A DNA stretch of 64,000 bases, from the NCBI RefSeq assembly GCF_016031615.1, contig NZ_JACYXC010000001.1, forward strand, positions 744,001-808,000. Direction: 5' to 3'. The notes under the pieces were generated by a model that saw only the letters and a program-made list of their open reading frames with translations, did no database searches and was not told where the DNA came from. The stretch's first letter is position 1. The number at the start of each line of letters is the position of its first letter. Source of the stretch: Streptomyces pactum (GTDB lineage: Bacteria > Actinomycetota > Actinomycetes > Streptomycetales > Streptomycetaceae). Positions 20,265-28,569 of this stretch are shown here, in pieces. The position numbers and the translations under genes were made by a program.

Positions 20265-22087
20265 CGTGCGCCGCCTTTCGCCCGTGCCAGGTTCACGCCG
20301 CTGGCGATGATCCCGATGTGGCTGAACGCCTGGGGGAAGTTGCCCATGAATGCTCCGGTGGTGGGGTCGATCTGCTCCGACAGCAGGCCCAGCGGGCTCG
20401 TCCGTCCGCACAGCGACGTGTACAGTTCCTCGGCCTCCTCCAGCCGGCCCTGGCCGACCAGGTTGTCCACCATCCAGAAGCTGCACAGGACGAAGGCCCC
20501 CTCGTCGCCCGCCAGGCCGTCGGGGTGCTCGTCGTGCAGGTAGCGGTGGAGCAGCCCGCCGCCGGCCGAGAGGCGCTCGGCGACGGCCCGGGTGGTGGCC
20601 ACCATGCGGGGGTGGTCGGCCGGCACGACGTGCCGCAGCGGCAGGTTCAGCAGGCTGGCGTCGACGACGCCGCCGCCGTCCAGGTACACGCTCAGGGTCC
20701 GCGCGTCCTCGTCCCAGGAGCCTTCCAGGATCAGGTCGCGCAGCCGGTCGGCCCCGGCGCGCCAGCGGTCGGCGTCGCCGGGCAGCCCGATCCGTCCGGC
20801 GATCTGCCCCGCCCGGTCCAGGGCCACCTGGCACAGCGCGGCGGAGTAGGTGAACGGGCGGCCCTCCCCGCGGATCTCCCAGATGCCCTGGTCGGGGTCG
20901 CGCCAGGCGTCCTGGGCGGTGTCGGCGAGCCGGGCCAGGCTCGCCCACATGGCGGGCTGGATCTCACCGCCGCGGCGCAGCCACTGGTCGGCGCAGTCCA
21001 GGATCTCGCCGTACACGTCGTGCTGGCGCTGGTCGGTCGCGCCGTTGCCCCACCGGACGGGTGCGGAGCCGCGGTAGCCCTCCAGCTCGCCGTCCGCGAT
21101 CTCGTCCGGTACCGGGCTGCCGTCCAGGGTGTACATGATGCGGGGGTGGCGGCTGCGTTCGAAGGCGTCGAGGACCCAGCCGAGGAAGGCGTCCGCCTCG
21201 CCGTCGAAGCCGATGCGGCGCAGCGCGAAGACCGCGAACGCCGCGTCGCGGATCCAGGCGTAGCGGTAGTCCCAGTTCCGGACCCCGCCGACCGGTGCGG
21301 GCAGCGAGGAGGTGGGCGCCGCGGTGAGGGCCCCGCTGGCCCAGTCGTCGCACATCTTCAAGGTGATCGCGGCTCGTCTGACCAGGGGTTCCTGCGGCCC
21401 GGCGTAGTGGCAGGCGCGCATCCACCGCTGCCAGGCGTCCGCCGTCTGGCGCAGCATGGCGTCGGGGTCGAAGCGGTGGTGGCGGTGGAAGCGCCCCCAG
21501 GACAGCACCAGGTCCAGGCGGTCGCCGCGGCGCAGCTCGTGCGTGGTGCGGGTGCCGCTCAGGGGCTGGTTGGAGCGCAGGTGGAGCCGGAGGTCCGGCC
21601 GGCGGGCGGGGCGCACCTCCACTCCGCTGTACAGGGGCTGGGCGTGCCCGCCGCCGTAGGGTTCCAGTTCCACCCGCAGCCGTACCTCGCCCTCCAGGAC
21701 CACGGCGGAGCGGACGAGTTCCCGGCGGCTGGAGGGGGCGTCGTCGGAGAGGTCGGCCCCGGAGCGCAGGACCAGCGCGTCGGTGACGCGTACCAGGCCG
21801 GTGCGGCTGCGCAGTTCGGTGTGCAGGACGCCGGTGTCGGGCTCGTACCGCTGCCGCGCCTCGGTCAGGTCCTCCGGTGCCACGGTGAAGTGGCCGCCGC
21901 GCGCGTGGTCGAGCAGGGCGCAGAAGACCGGTTCGGAGTCGAACCGGGGCAGGCACATCCACGGAATGGTGCCGTCGAGGCCGACGAGCGCCGCGGTGGT
22001 GCCGTCGCCGATGAGGCCGAGGTCCTCCAGCGGCGGGTAGCCGTCCACCGTGCGCACCGGCCGGAACGGCGGGTCGGGGTCATGCAT
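20261..22087 (-). CDS. Glycoside hydrolase family 15 (glucoamylase/trehalase-like)
   Basis: Cytosolic GH15 enzyme (608 aa, no signal peptide) likely to release glucose from trehalose or an alpha-glucan. An N-terminal beta-sandwich domain (about 15-230) precedes the (alpha/alpha)6 barrel with GGVRNWDYRYAWIRDAAFA, QHDVYGEILDC and the C-terminal SPLGLLSEQIDP segment. ATG 22087 has GGGAG about 9 bases upstream. It is the first gene of a coupled unit with zwf and gntK, so glucose release and pentose-phosphate entry are co-expressed. Actinobacterial relatives include trehalases; that is the favoured but unproven substrate. Confidence 0.88.
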   Translation of the reverse strand: MHDPDPPFRPVRTVDGYPPLEDLGLIGDGTTAALVGLDGTIPWMCLPRFDSEPVFCALLDHARGGHFTVAPEDLTEARQRYEPDTGVLHTELRSRTGLVRVTDALVLRSGADLSDDAPSSRRELVRSAVVLEGEVRLRVELEPYGGGHAQPLYSGVEVRPARRPDLRLHLRSNQPLSGTRTTHELRRGDRLDLVLSWGRFHRHHRFDPDAMLRQTADAWQRWMRACHYAGPQEPLVRRAAITLKMCDDWASGALTAAPTSSLPAPVGGVRNWDYRYAWIRDAAFAVFALRRIGFDGEADAFLGWVLDAFERSRHPRIMYTLDGSPVPDEIADGELEGYRGSAPVRWGNGATDQRQHDVYGEILDCADQWLRRGGEIQPAMWASLARLADTAQDAWRDPDQGIWEIRGEGRPFTYSAALCQVALDRAGQIAGRIGLPGDADRWRAGADRLRDLILEGSWDEDARTLSVYLDGGGVVDASLLNLPLRHVVPADHPRMVATTRAVAERLSAGGGLLHRYLHDEHPDGLAGDEGAFVLCSFWMVDNLVGQGRLEEAEELYTSLCGRTSPLGLLSEQIDPTTGAFMGNFPQAFSHIGIIASGVNLARAKGGAR

Positions 22088-22238
22088 GCCGCTTCGCTCC
22101 CTTCCACGCCTGGTGCCGCGTCCGCGGCCGGTGCCCGGGGGGCGCTCCCCGGGGCCGGGTACGCCGTCGGGCGGGCCGCTCGGGGGCCGCCGGCGGAGGC
22201 GGGCCGTCGGGGTCCTGGTCCGCGGCACGGGCCGCTGT

Positions 22239-23288
22239 CTAGAAGGTGATGAGCACCTTGATGACGTCCTCCAGCTTCTGGTCCGACACCTCGAAAGCCC
22301 GTTCCATGTCGTCGAAGGAGAACCGGTGGGTCGTCATCCGGGTGGGGTCGATCCGGCCGGTGGCCAGCACGCGCAGCAGGCGCTCCATCCGCAGCCGCCC
22401 ACCGGGGCACAGGCCGGTGCGGATCGTCTTGTCGGCCATGCCCACGCCCCAGGCCAGCCGGGGGATGCCGATGAACTCGCCGGAGCCGAAGTAGCCGATG
22501 TTGGAGATCGTGCCGCCCGGCTTGGTGATCGTGACGGCGGTCCGGAAGGTGATGTCCGCGCCGAGCGCCTCGATCGCCGTGTCCACGCCCTGGCCGTCCG
22601 TCAGCTCCTGGACGCGCTCGGCGACGTCCTCGCGGCTGAAGTCGATGATCTCGTCGGCGCCGTAGAAGCGCGCGAGTTCCTGCCGACGGGGGACCGACTC
22701 GATCCCGATGATCAGGCCGGCACCCCGGAGCCTGGCCCCGGCGGTGGCCATCAGACCCACCGGCCCCTGGGCGAGGACGGCCACGGTCCCGCCCATCGGG
22801 ATGTTTCCGTGCTCGGCGCCCAAGAATCCGGTGGACAGCATGTCGGCACAGTAGACGGCCGCCTCGTCGGGGATGTCGTCCGGGATCTTGGCGAGATTGG
22901 CGTCGGCGTCCCCGACGCGGAAATGTTCGGCGAACACGCCGTCTTCGAGATTCGCGAATCTGAATCCGCCCAGCGGCCCGCCCGACTGGGACGGGTAGCC
23001 GTTCTGCGAGGCCAGGTCGCCCCAGTCCGGGGTGATGGCGCCGACCAGTACGCGGTCGCCCGGGCGGAAGTCACGCACCTCGCCGCCCACCGCTTCCACG
23101 ACGCCGACCGCCTCGTGTCCCAGGGTCAGGTTCTCCCGCGGCCCGATGCCGCCCGCCACGGTGTGCGAGTCGGAGGTGCAGATCAGGGCCGTCGTGGTGC
23201 GTACCAGAGCGTCCCGGTCACCGATGTCGGGGACCGGCTTCTCCATGAAGCCGACGCTGCCGATCTCCTTCATGACGAATGCCTTCAC
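22239..23288 (-). CDS. Zinc-dependent secondary alcohol dehydrogenase
   Basis: Medium-chain NAD(P)-dependent dehydrogenase (349 aa), clearly of the Thermoanaerobacter secondary-ADH/threonine-dehydrogenase branch. Zinc-site residues are C37 (ICTSDSHT), H58-E59 (LGHEAVG) and the acidic residue of YCADMLSTG. The cofactor loop is LAQGPVGLMATAGARLRGAG. There is no structural-zinc cysteine cluster, as in that branch. GTG 23288 has GGAGG upstream. It is divergent from a universal stress protein gene across a 402-base region; in actinomycetes such pairs occur in dormancy or oxygen-limitation regulons. Likely role: redox balancing with short-chain alcohols or ketones. Confidence 0.9.
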   Translation of the reverse strand: MKAFVMKEIGSVGFMEKPVPDIGDRDALVRTTTALICTSDSHTVAGGIGPRENLTLGHEAVGVVEAVGGEVRDFRPGDRVLVGAITPDWGDLASQNGYPSQSGGPLGGFRFANLEDGVFAEHFRVGDADANLAKIPDDIPDEAAVYCADMLSTGFLGAEHGNIPMGGTVAVLAQGPVGLMATAGARLRGAGLIIGIESVPRRQELARFYGADEIIDFSREDVAERVQELTDGQGVDTAIEALGADITFRTAVTITKPGGTISNIGYFGSGEFIGIPRLAWGVGMADKTIRTGLCPGGRLRMERLLRVLATGRIDPTRMTTHRFSFDDMERAFEVSDQKLEDVIKVLITF

Positions 23289-23387
23289 CTGCGACGTCCT
23301 CCTGTCGGATCTCCGGGGCGGCGGTTCTTCCCGGCCGGTGAGAACCGAGTCACCGGTCAGTTGTCCTCTCGACCGCCGGCACCGGGG

Positions 23388-23397
23388 TTCGGGACTT
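23388..23397. promoter_or_regulatory. DevR/DosR-like half-site between ADH and universal stress gene
   Basis: TTCGGGACTT matches the first ten positions of the mycobacterial DevR box (TTSGGGACTWWWGTCCCSAA), but the second half is poorly conserved. Its place between an alcohol dehydrogenase and a universal stress protein, typical dormancy-regulon genes, is what makes it worth noting. Nothing else is recognised in 23289-23690. Confidence 0.3.
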
Positions 23398-23690
23398 CGC
23401 GGAACTCCTGTTCAGATTTCCGGCGGATCGCACCGCCCGCAAGCGCTGGCCCGCGTGGTTGGTGCTTCCGGGGCAATCGCGCTCCGCACCGGACCCCTTC
23501 TCGGGGCGCGGTGATCGCCGTGCCCGCATCCCGGCCGCCCGGTGGGCTTGTGCCGCCCCGCGGGCCCGGCCAACCCGTCCGGACCCGCCGGAGTGGGCGG
23601 GTGGCACGGCCGACCGGAAGCTGGAGCCGGAGCCCGGTCGCGGTGGGCCACGGAACCGTGCCACCGCCACCGCCGAGTCGAGGAGGAACC

Positions 23691-24144
23691 ATGGCCGAGC
23701 AGGGTGAGGACCGGGACCGCATCGTGGTCGGGGTGGACGGCTCGGAATCGTCGAAGTACGCCGTGCGCTGGGCGGTGCGTCAGGCCCAGCTGTGCGGCGG
23801 CGTGGTGGAGGCGCTCGCCGCCTGGGAGTACCCGCAGTTCCACGGGGCGCTCGGCTGGCTGCCCCCGGCGACCGTCGCCGAGGCGGCCCTGTCCGAACGG
23901 GCGCGCACGGAGCTGGTGGAGGCGGTCGAGGAGGGGGCCGCAGCCGCCGGTGGAGGTGCGGACCGAGGTGCGCTACGGCACGCCTGCCAGCGTGCTGCTC
24001 CACGCGGCCCGCGGCGCGACCCTGCTCGTGGTCGGCAGCCGGGGCCGTGGGGGCTTCGCGGGGCTGCTGCTGGGCTCGGTCGCCCAGCACTGCGCCCAGC
24101 ACGCCGAGTGCCCGGTCGTCGTGGTCCGGCACGACACCCACTGA
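23691..24144 (+). pseudogene. Universal stress protein (UspA family) with a +1 frameshift
   Basis: ATG 23691 opens MAEQGEDRDRIVVGVDGSES, the normal Usp start. The frame is lost at a run of five Gs (23933-23937); removing one G restores PQPPVEVRTEVRYGTPASVL and the C-terminal ATP-binding signature GSRGRGGFAGLLLGSVAQHC through VVVVRHDTH, about 150 aa, the usual length. As given, the product would lack the nucleotide-binding half. The lesion is in a homopolymer, so a sequencing error is quite possible. The role would be stress or dormancy survival; it is divergent from the alcohol dehydrogenase. Confidence 0.8.
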
Positions 24145-25399
24145 ACACTGAGGACCGCGGCGGCATTGACCGACCGAGGACCACGGCGGCGGAACCCGCC
24201 GAGGACGGCGGCGGCGCGGCAGGCCGGGGCACGGGGGCGTCCGCCGGCGGGCCAGGGCCCGGTGACTGCCGGAGAGTTACGGGCGGGATGACGGCGGCCG
24301 GCGAGTCACGGCGGGTCGGCGGCTGCTCCGCCGGGACCGAACGCGACCGCCGCGACCTCACCCTGCCGCACACGCCCGCCCGCCACCGGTAAGCAGCGCA
24401 CGCGGCGCACCGGGACGCGGGGCCGGTCCGATGAACACCTCCTCCCCCACCCGCGCGGCCCGCACCACCTCGGCGGCCGGCGGGAGGTGCCCCGCGCCCA
24501 GCCCGCCGCGAGACCCTTCGGCCGGTGGGCAGGGCACAGGAACTCCCGCCCCTCCGGGGTACCGTGGGTGGGCCCGGCCAGGTGCGACTCCGGCAGGTCG
24601 GGGCCCGTCCTTCCGCCGCAGCGCGGCAGGGTCCACCGCAGGAGGCCCCGGGAACCGGCCGGTGCCGGCCTGGTGAGATGCCCGAGCGTGGCCCGCGGAC
24701 ACGGCGTGCCGACCGGGTCCGCGGGGTGGGTGCCATTCACCTGGGCCCCGCGCCGCCCCGCGGCCGCCGGCCTCGGTCCCCCCGGCGTCCCGGCGGTGCA
24801 GCGGGCGGGAGTCACCCCGCGGTCCGCCGCGCCACCGGGGGCGGGATCCCGACGGCCACCGGCCCGGGACCATAACGCCGTCCTATCACCAGATGTCATC
24901 TTCCCGGCGCCCGGCAGGGGTCCGCATACTCCCGGGGACCGAGTTCCTCCACTTCCAAGGCACCCCCCACCCCACGGATCGGCACGTGGCCGAGCGGCCT
25001 GCGGATGAAAGCGGACTTCCCCATGACTGCATCTCGTTCCGTCCTCCCGGGCAGCGAGCCGGTGCCCGGTGGCCCCGGCGCCCGCCGTCGCGACGCGCGA
25101 CCGGGCACGGCGCGGCGGACCGGTGCCGATCGGCCCCGGACCACCGGCCCGGCCGGCATCGAACGCACCGCGCACTGATGGGCGCGGGCCCACGCCCCCG
25201 CCCCCGCCGCACCGACCGCCGGTCGCGGAGCAGGCTCTCCGGGACCGGTCGCACGACCCACGGGGCGCCACCGTCCCACCCGGGACGCCGCCGCGCCTCC
25301 GTTCGACCGCACCCCTTCCCACCCCCCGACCCGTTCCGCGCGCCGATGTGGCGCCCGGACACCGGTCGCGAACCCACCCCCCCATCATGAGGAGCACAG
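24145..25399. other. 1.25-kb stretch with no convincing gene
   Basis: Long frames exist on both strands but none shows a recognisable domain, ribosome binding site and consistent codon pattern together. Directly after the stress protein, GAGGAC-type 14-mers repeat three times at 25-26 bp spacing (24150-24163, 24176-24189, 24201-24214). The last 500 bases before the aminopeptidase gene are Pro/Arg-coding-like in every frame. It may hold decayed genes; I cannot say which. Confidence 0.5.
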
Positions 25400-26404
25400 G
25401 TGCAGATACGTACTGCCGGTCTCGGCATGGCTCTGGCGGTGACCACCGTGTTCGCGGTGGTGCCGCTCACCTCTCCGGCCTCGGCGACGACGGCGCAGCC
25501 GCGCCCCGCCGCCACCGACAGCGCGCGCAGCGCCGCGGCACCCGACGTGGACATCAGCAGGGTCCAGGGACACCTGACGCAGCTGAACCAGATCGCCCAG
25601 AGCAACGGCGGCAACCGGCGGGCCACCGGCAACGGTTACCGCCAGTCCGTCGCGTACGTGAAGGGCAAGCTTCAGGCGGCGGGCTTCACCGTCACCGAAC
25701 AGACCTGCGCCTCCGGGTGCACCCCGGGAGCCGGGCCGAACCTGATCGCGGAGTGGCCCAAGGGCGACACCTCCCGGGTGTACATGTTCGGCGCGCACCT
25801 GGACGGGGTCTCCGCGGGACCCGGCATCAACGACAACGGCTCCGGGTCCGCCGCGCTGCTGGAGACCGCCCTGGTGCTGGCCCAGCAGAACCCGGCCATG
25901 CTCAACCGGGTGCGCTTCGCCTGGTGGACCGACGAGGAGCAGGGCCTGAACGGCTCGCGGTACTACGCCAACTCCCTGCCCAGCACCGAGCGTTCGAAGA
26001 TCAAGGCGTACTACAACTTCGACATGATCGGGTCGGTCAACGGCGGCTACTTCATCAACAACCTCAACAGCACCGCCTCGGTGCCCATGAAGGCGTACTG
26101 GGACTCCCTGGGGCTGCGCCCGCAGGAGAACATCGAGGGGCAGGGACGCTCGGACGACTATTCGTTCCAGCGGATCGGCATCCCCACGTCCGGCTACGCC
26201 ACCGGAGCCTCGGCGCGCAAGACGTCCACCGAGGCGGCCAAGTGGGGCGGCACCGCCGGGCGCGCCTACGACCCGTGCTACCACTCGTCCTGCGACACCA
26301 CGAGCAACATCAACGCCACCGCGCTGAACCGCAGCGCGGACGGCATCGCCTACACGGTGTGGCACACCTCGGTGTCCGGCGGCGCCGTCACGTCGGCGCG
26401 GTGA
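25400..26404 (+). CDS. Secreted M28 aminopeptidase, Streptomyces griseus aminopeptidase type
   Basis: Extracellular zinc aminopeptidase (334 aa). A Sec signal peptide (about 1-30, ending SPASA) and a short linker precede the M28 domain. Zinc-site motifs: GAHLDGVSAGPGINDNGSGS (H133), WWTDEEQGLNGS with the catalytic Glu, NFDMIGS, and the C-terminal CYHSSCDTTSNIN with its likely disulfide. The usual SDHAPF segment reads SDDYSF, so this differs from the classical enzyme near the active site. GTG 25400 follows AGGAG. It probably frees hydrophobic N-terminal residues from peptides during protein scavenging. Confidence 0.92.
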   Translation: MQIRTAGLGMALAVTTVFAVVPLTSPASATTAQPRPAATDSARSAAAPDVDISRVQGHLTQLNQIAQSNGGNRRATGNGYRQSVAYVKGKLQAAGFTVTEQTCASGCTPGAGPNLIAEWPKGDTSRVYMFGAHLDGVSAGPGINDNGSGSAALLETALVLAQQNPAMLNRVRFAWWTDEEQGLNGSRYYANSLPSTERSKIKAYYNFDMIGSVNGGYFINNLNSTASVPMKAYWDSLGLRPQENIEGQGRSDDYSFQRIGIPTSGYATGASARKTSTEAAKWGGTAGRAYDPCYHSSCDTTSNINATALNRSADGIAYTVWHTSVSGGAVTSAR

Positions 26405-26777
26405 CGCCGACCGGCCGCTGACCGGGCCCCGGGCGGGCGCACCTGCGACCCGCCCGGGGCCCGTGCCCGCCCGGGTGCCGCGATACGCCCGGGGCCCGTG
26501 CCCCCCTGGCGCCGCGACCCACCCGGGTGCTGTGACCTGCCCGGGGTGTCGCGGATCGGCCGCGACGGCCGGGCCCCGGGTCCTGGCGCCCTGCATCCGG
26601 CGCCCGGAACCCGCGCGGGCCGCATTCCGCCACCCGCCGGGACTCCCGGCCGGGACCCGGCTGATGGCGCTTCCCCACCGGCGGCCGTGCCGAGGCCGTA
26701 CGCGACCCCGCGGGGGCCGTCGGGGCACCCTGGCGGCCCCACCTCATGGTGGGCGCGCGCACTCCGCCGCCCCAAGC

Positions 26778-26794
26778 TGTGGTGTCCCACCACA
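26778..26794. promoter_or_regulatory. Perfect inverted repeat upstream of the MHS symporter
   Basis: TGTGGTG-TCC-CACCACA is a perfect 7-bp inverted repeat with a 3-base centre, 75-91 bases before the transporter start. It looks like a regulator operator. The remainder of 26405-26777 holds no gene. Confidence 0.5.
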
Positions 26795-26805
26795 TACGCC
26801 TCTGA

Positions 26806-26857
26806 CCTGCGCGTTCCTACGGTATGGCGACACACAATCGTCCCCTGAACGCGCAGG
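26806..26857 (+). promoter_or_regulatory. Leader hairpin overlapping the symporter ribosome binding site
   Basis: CCTGCGCGTTC (26806-26816) pairs perfectly with GAACGCGCAGG (26847-26857) across a 30-base loop. The right arm covers the first bases of the AGGAAG ribosome binding site (26855-26860) for the ATG at 26869, so folding could reduce translation. A second in-frame ATG (26824) lies in the loop. DNA-level binding by a regulator is an alternative reading. Confidence 0.4.
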
Positions 26858-26868
26858 AAGTGGTGCCG

Positions 26869-28293
26869 ATGTCCTCCCCCGCGACCGCTCCGCCAACACC
26901 GAACAACCTCCGACGCGTCGTCGCCGCCAGTCTGATCGGCACCACCATCGAGTGGTACGACTTCTTCCTGTACGGCTCGGCCGCCGCGCTCGTCTTCAAC
27001 AAGCTGTTCTTCCCGGACTCCGACCCGCTCACCGGCACCCTGCTGTCGTTCCTGACGTACGCGGTGGGCTTCGCGGCACGGCCGGTGGGGGCGCTGGTGT
27101 TCGGACACTACGGCGACCGGCTGGGGCGCAAGAAACTGCTGGTGCTGAGCCTGCTGCTGATGGGCGGGGCGACCTTCGCGATCGGTCTGCTGCCCACCCA
27201 CGCCACAATCGGCGGCGCCGCGCCGCTGCTGCTGACGGCGCTGCGGCTGGTGCAGGGCTTCGCGCTGGGCGGGGAGTGGGGCGGGGCCGTGTTGCTGGTG
27301 TCCGAGCACGGTGACGCCCGGCGCCGGGGGTTCTGGGCCTCCTGGCCGCAGACCGGGGCGCCGGCCGGCCAGTTGCTGGCGACCGGTGTGCTGTCGGCGC
27401 TGACCGCGCTGCTGTCCGACGCGGCGTTCGAGTCGTGGGGATGGCGGGTGCCGTTCCTGCTCTCCGGCGTGCTGGTGCTGGTCGGCATGTGGATCCGGCT
27501 GTCGGTGGACGAGTCCCCGGTGTTCAAGGAGGCGCTGGAGCGGGCCGAGGAGCGCAAGGCCCAGGCGCGCGTCGAGGAACAGCCGCCGCTGGTGGCGGTG
27601 TTGCGGCACCACTGGCGGGACGTGCTGGTGGCGATGGGCGCACGGATGGCGGAGAACATCAGCTACTACGTCATCACCGCGTTCATCCTGGTCTACGCGA
27701 CCGACCACGTGGACATGGACAAGCAGACCGCGCTCAACGCCGTGCTGATCGCCTCCGCCGTGCACTTCGCGGTGATCCCCGCCTGGGGCGCGCTGTCGGA
27801 CCGGATCGGCCGGCGGCCGGTGTACCTGGTGGGCGCGGCCGGCGTCGGGCTCTGGGCGTTCCCGTTCTTCGCACTGATCGACACCGGTGACTTCGGTGCG
27901 CTGATCCTCGCGGTGACCGTCGGACTGTTCTTCCACGGTGCGATGTACGCGCCGCAGGCGGCCTTCTTCTCGGAGATGTTCGCGACCCGGATGCGGTACT
28001 CGGGGGCCTCCATCGGCGCCCAGTTCTCCTCGGTGGCGGCCGGCGCGCCGGCTCCGCTCATCGCCACGGCGCTGCTGGCCGACTACGACAGCGGGACCCC
28101 CATCGCGCTGTACGTGATCGCCGCGTCGCTGCTGACGCTGCTCGCGGTGGGCGTGGCGAAGGAGACCCGGCACCGGGACCTCGCCCGGATCGACGACGAG
28201 GACGGTGACGGCGCCGCGGACGAATACGGCGGGGCGGGGGCGGAGCGGGCCGCGCGGCAGCCCGGTGCCCCCGCGGGGCGCACGTCGGTCTAG
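26869..28293 (+). CDS. MHS-family MFS symporter
   Basis: Proton-coupled transporter of the metabolite:H+ symporter family (474 aa, 12 membrane helices), with GTTIEWYDFFLYG at the start of helix 1, the loop motif GHYGDRLGRKK, and GGEWGGAVLLVSE. The C-terminal 40 residues are acidic then Gly/Ala-rich and cytoplasmic. ATG 26869 is chosen because AGGAAG lies 8 bases upstream. It is convergent with a CdaR-type regulator that is followed by 3-hydroxybutyrate dehydrogenase, so the cargo is probably 3-hydroxybutyrate or another small organic acid; that is inference from neighbours. Confidence 0.9.
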   Translation: MSSPATAPPTPNNLRRVVAASLIGTTIEWYDFFLYGSAAALVFNKLFFPDSDPLTGTLLSFLTYAVGFAARPVGALVFGHYGDRLGRKKLLVLSLLLMGGATFAIGLLPTHATIGGAAPLLLTALRLVQGFALGGEWGGAVLLVSEHGDARRRGFWASWPQTGAPAGQLLATGVLSALTALLSDAAFESWGWRVPFLLSGVLVLVGMWIRLSVDESPVFKEALERAEERKAQARVEEQPPLVAVLRHHWRDVLVAMGARMAENISYYVITAFILVYATDHVDMDKQTALNAVLIASAVHFAVIPAWGALSDRIGRRPVYLVGAAGVGLWAFPFFALIDTGDFGALILAVTVGLFFHGAMYAPQAAFFSEMFATRMRYSGASIGAQFSSVAAGAPAPLIATALLADYDSGTPIALYVIAASLLTLLAVGVAKETRHRDLARIDDEDGDGAADEYGGAGAERAARQPGAPAGRTSV

Positions 28294-28569
28294 GCACGGC
28301 CGCTCACGGGCGGCGCCCCGGCGGGCCCCGGTGCCCGGCCGGCGCGCCGCCCGGCCGTGGTGATGCGCCGGCGTCCCGGCCCGCGGGGCCGCCCGTACGA
28401 CCGGCGGACGGAACCGGCACCGGGCGGCCGGCACCACGGGCGAACCGGGCAGCCGGGGAGGCCCGGGAGCCGGCCACCGCACCGGGAAGGCCGGGCGGAC
28501 CCGGCGCCACGACGTACGGGCCGGCAGGCCGGGCCGCCGGGAGAACCCGGCAGCCGGCGCCGGAAGGGC

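Noticed and set aside
24358..24873. 171-codon minus-strand frame in the gene-poor region
   Set aside because: Has a start and length but no ribosome binding site, no recognisable motif, and its Arg/Gly/Pro content is what any off-frame reading of this GC-rich DNA gives. Could be a decayed gene.
25023..25178. 51-codon frame starting MTASRSVLPGSEPVPGG upstream of the aminopeptidase
   Set aside because: No ribosome binding site and no sign of conservation; composition drifts to Arg/Pro.
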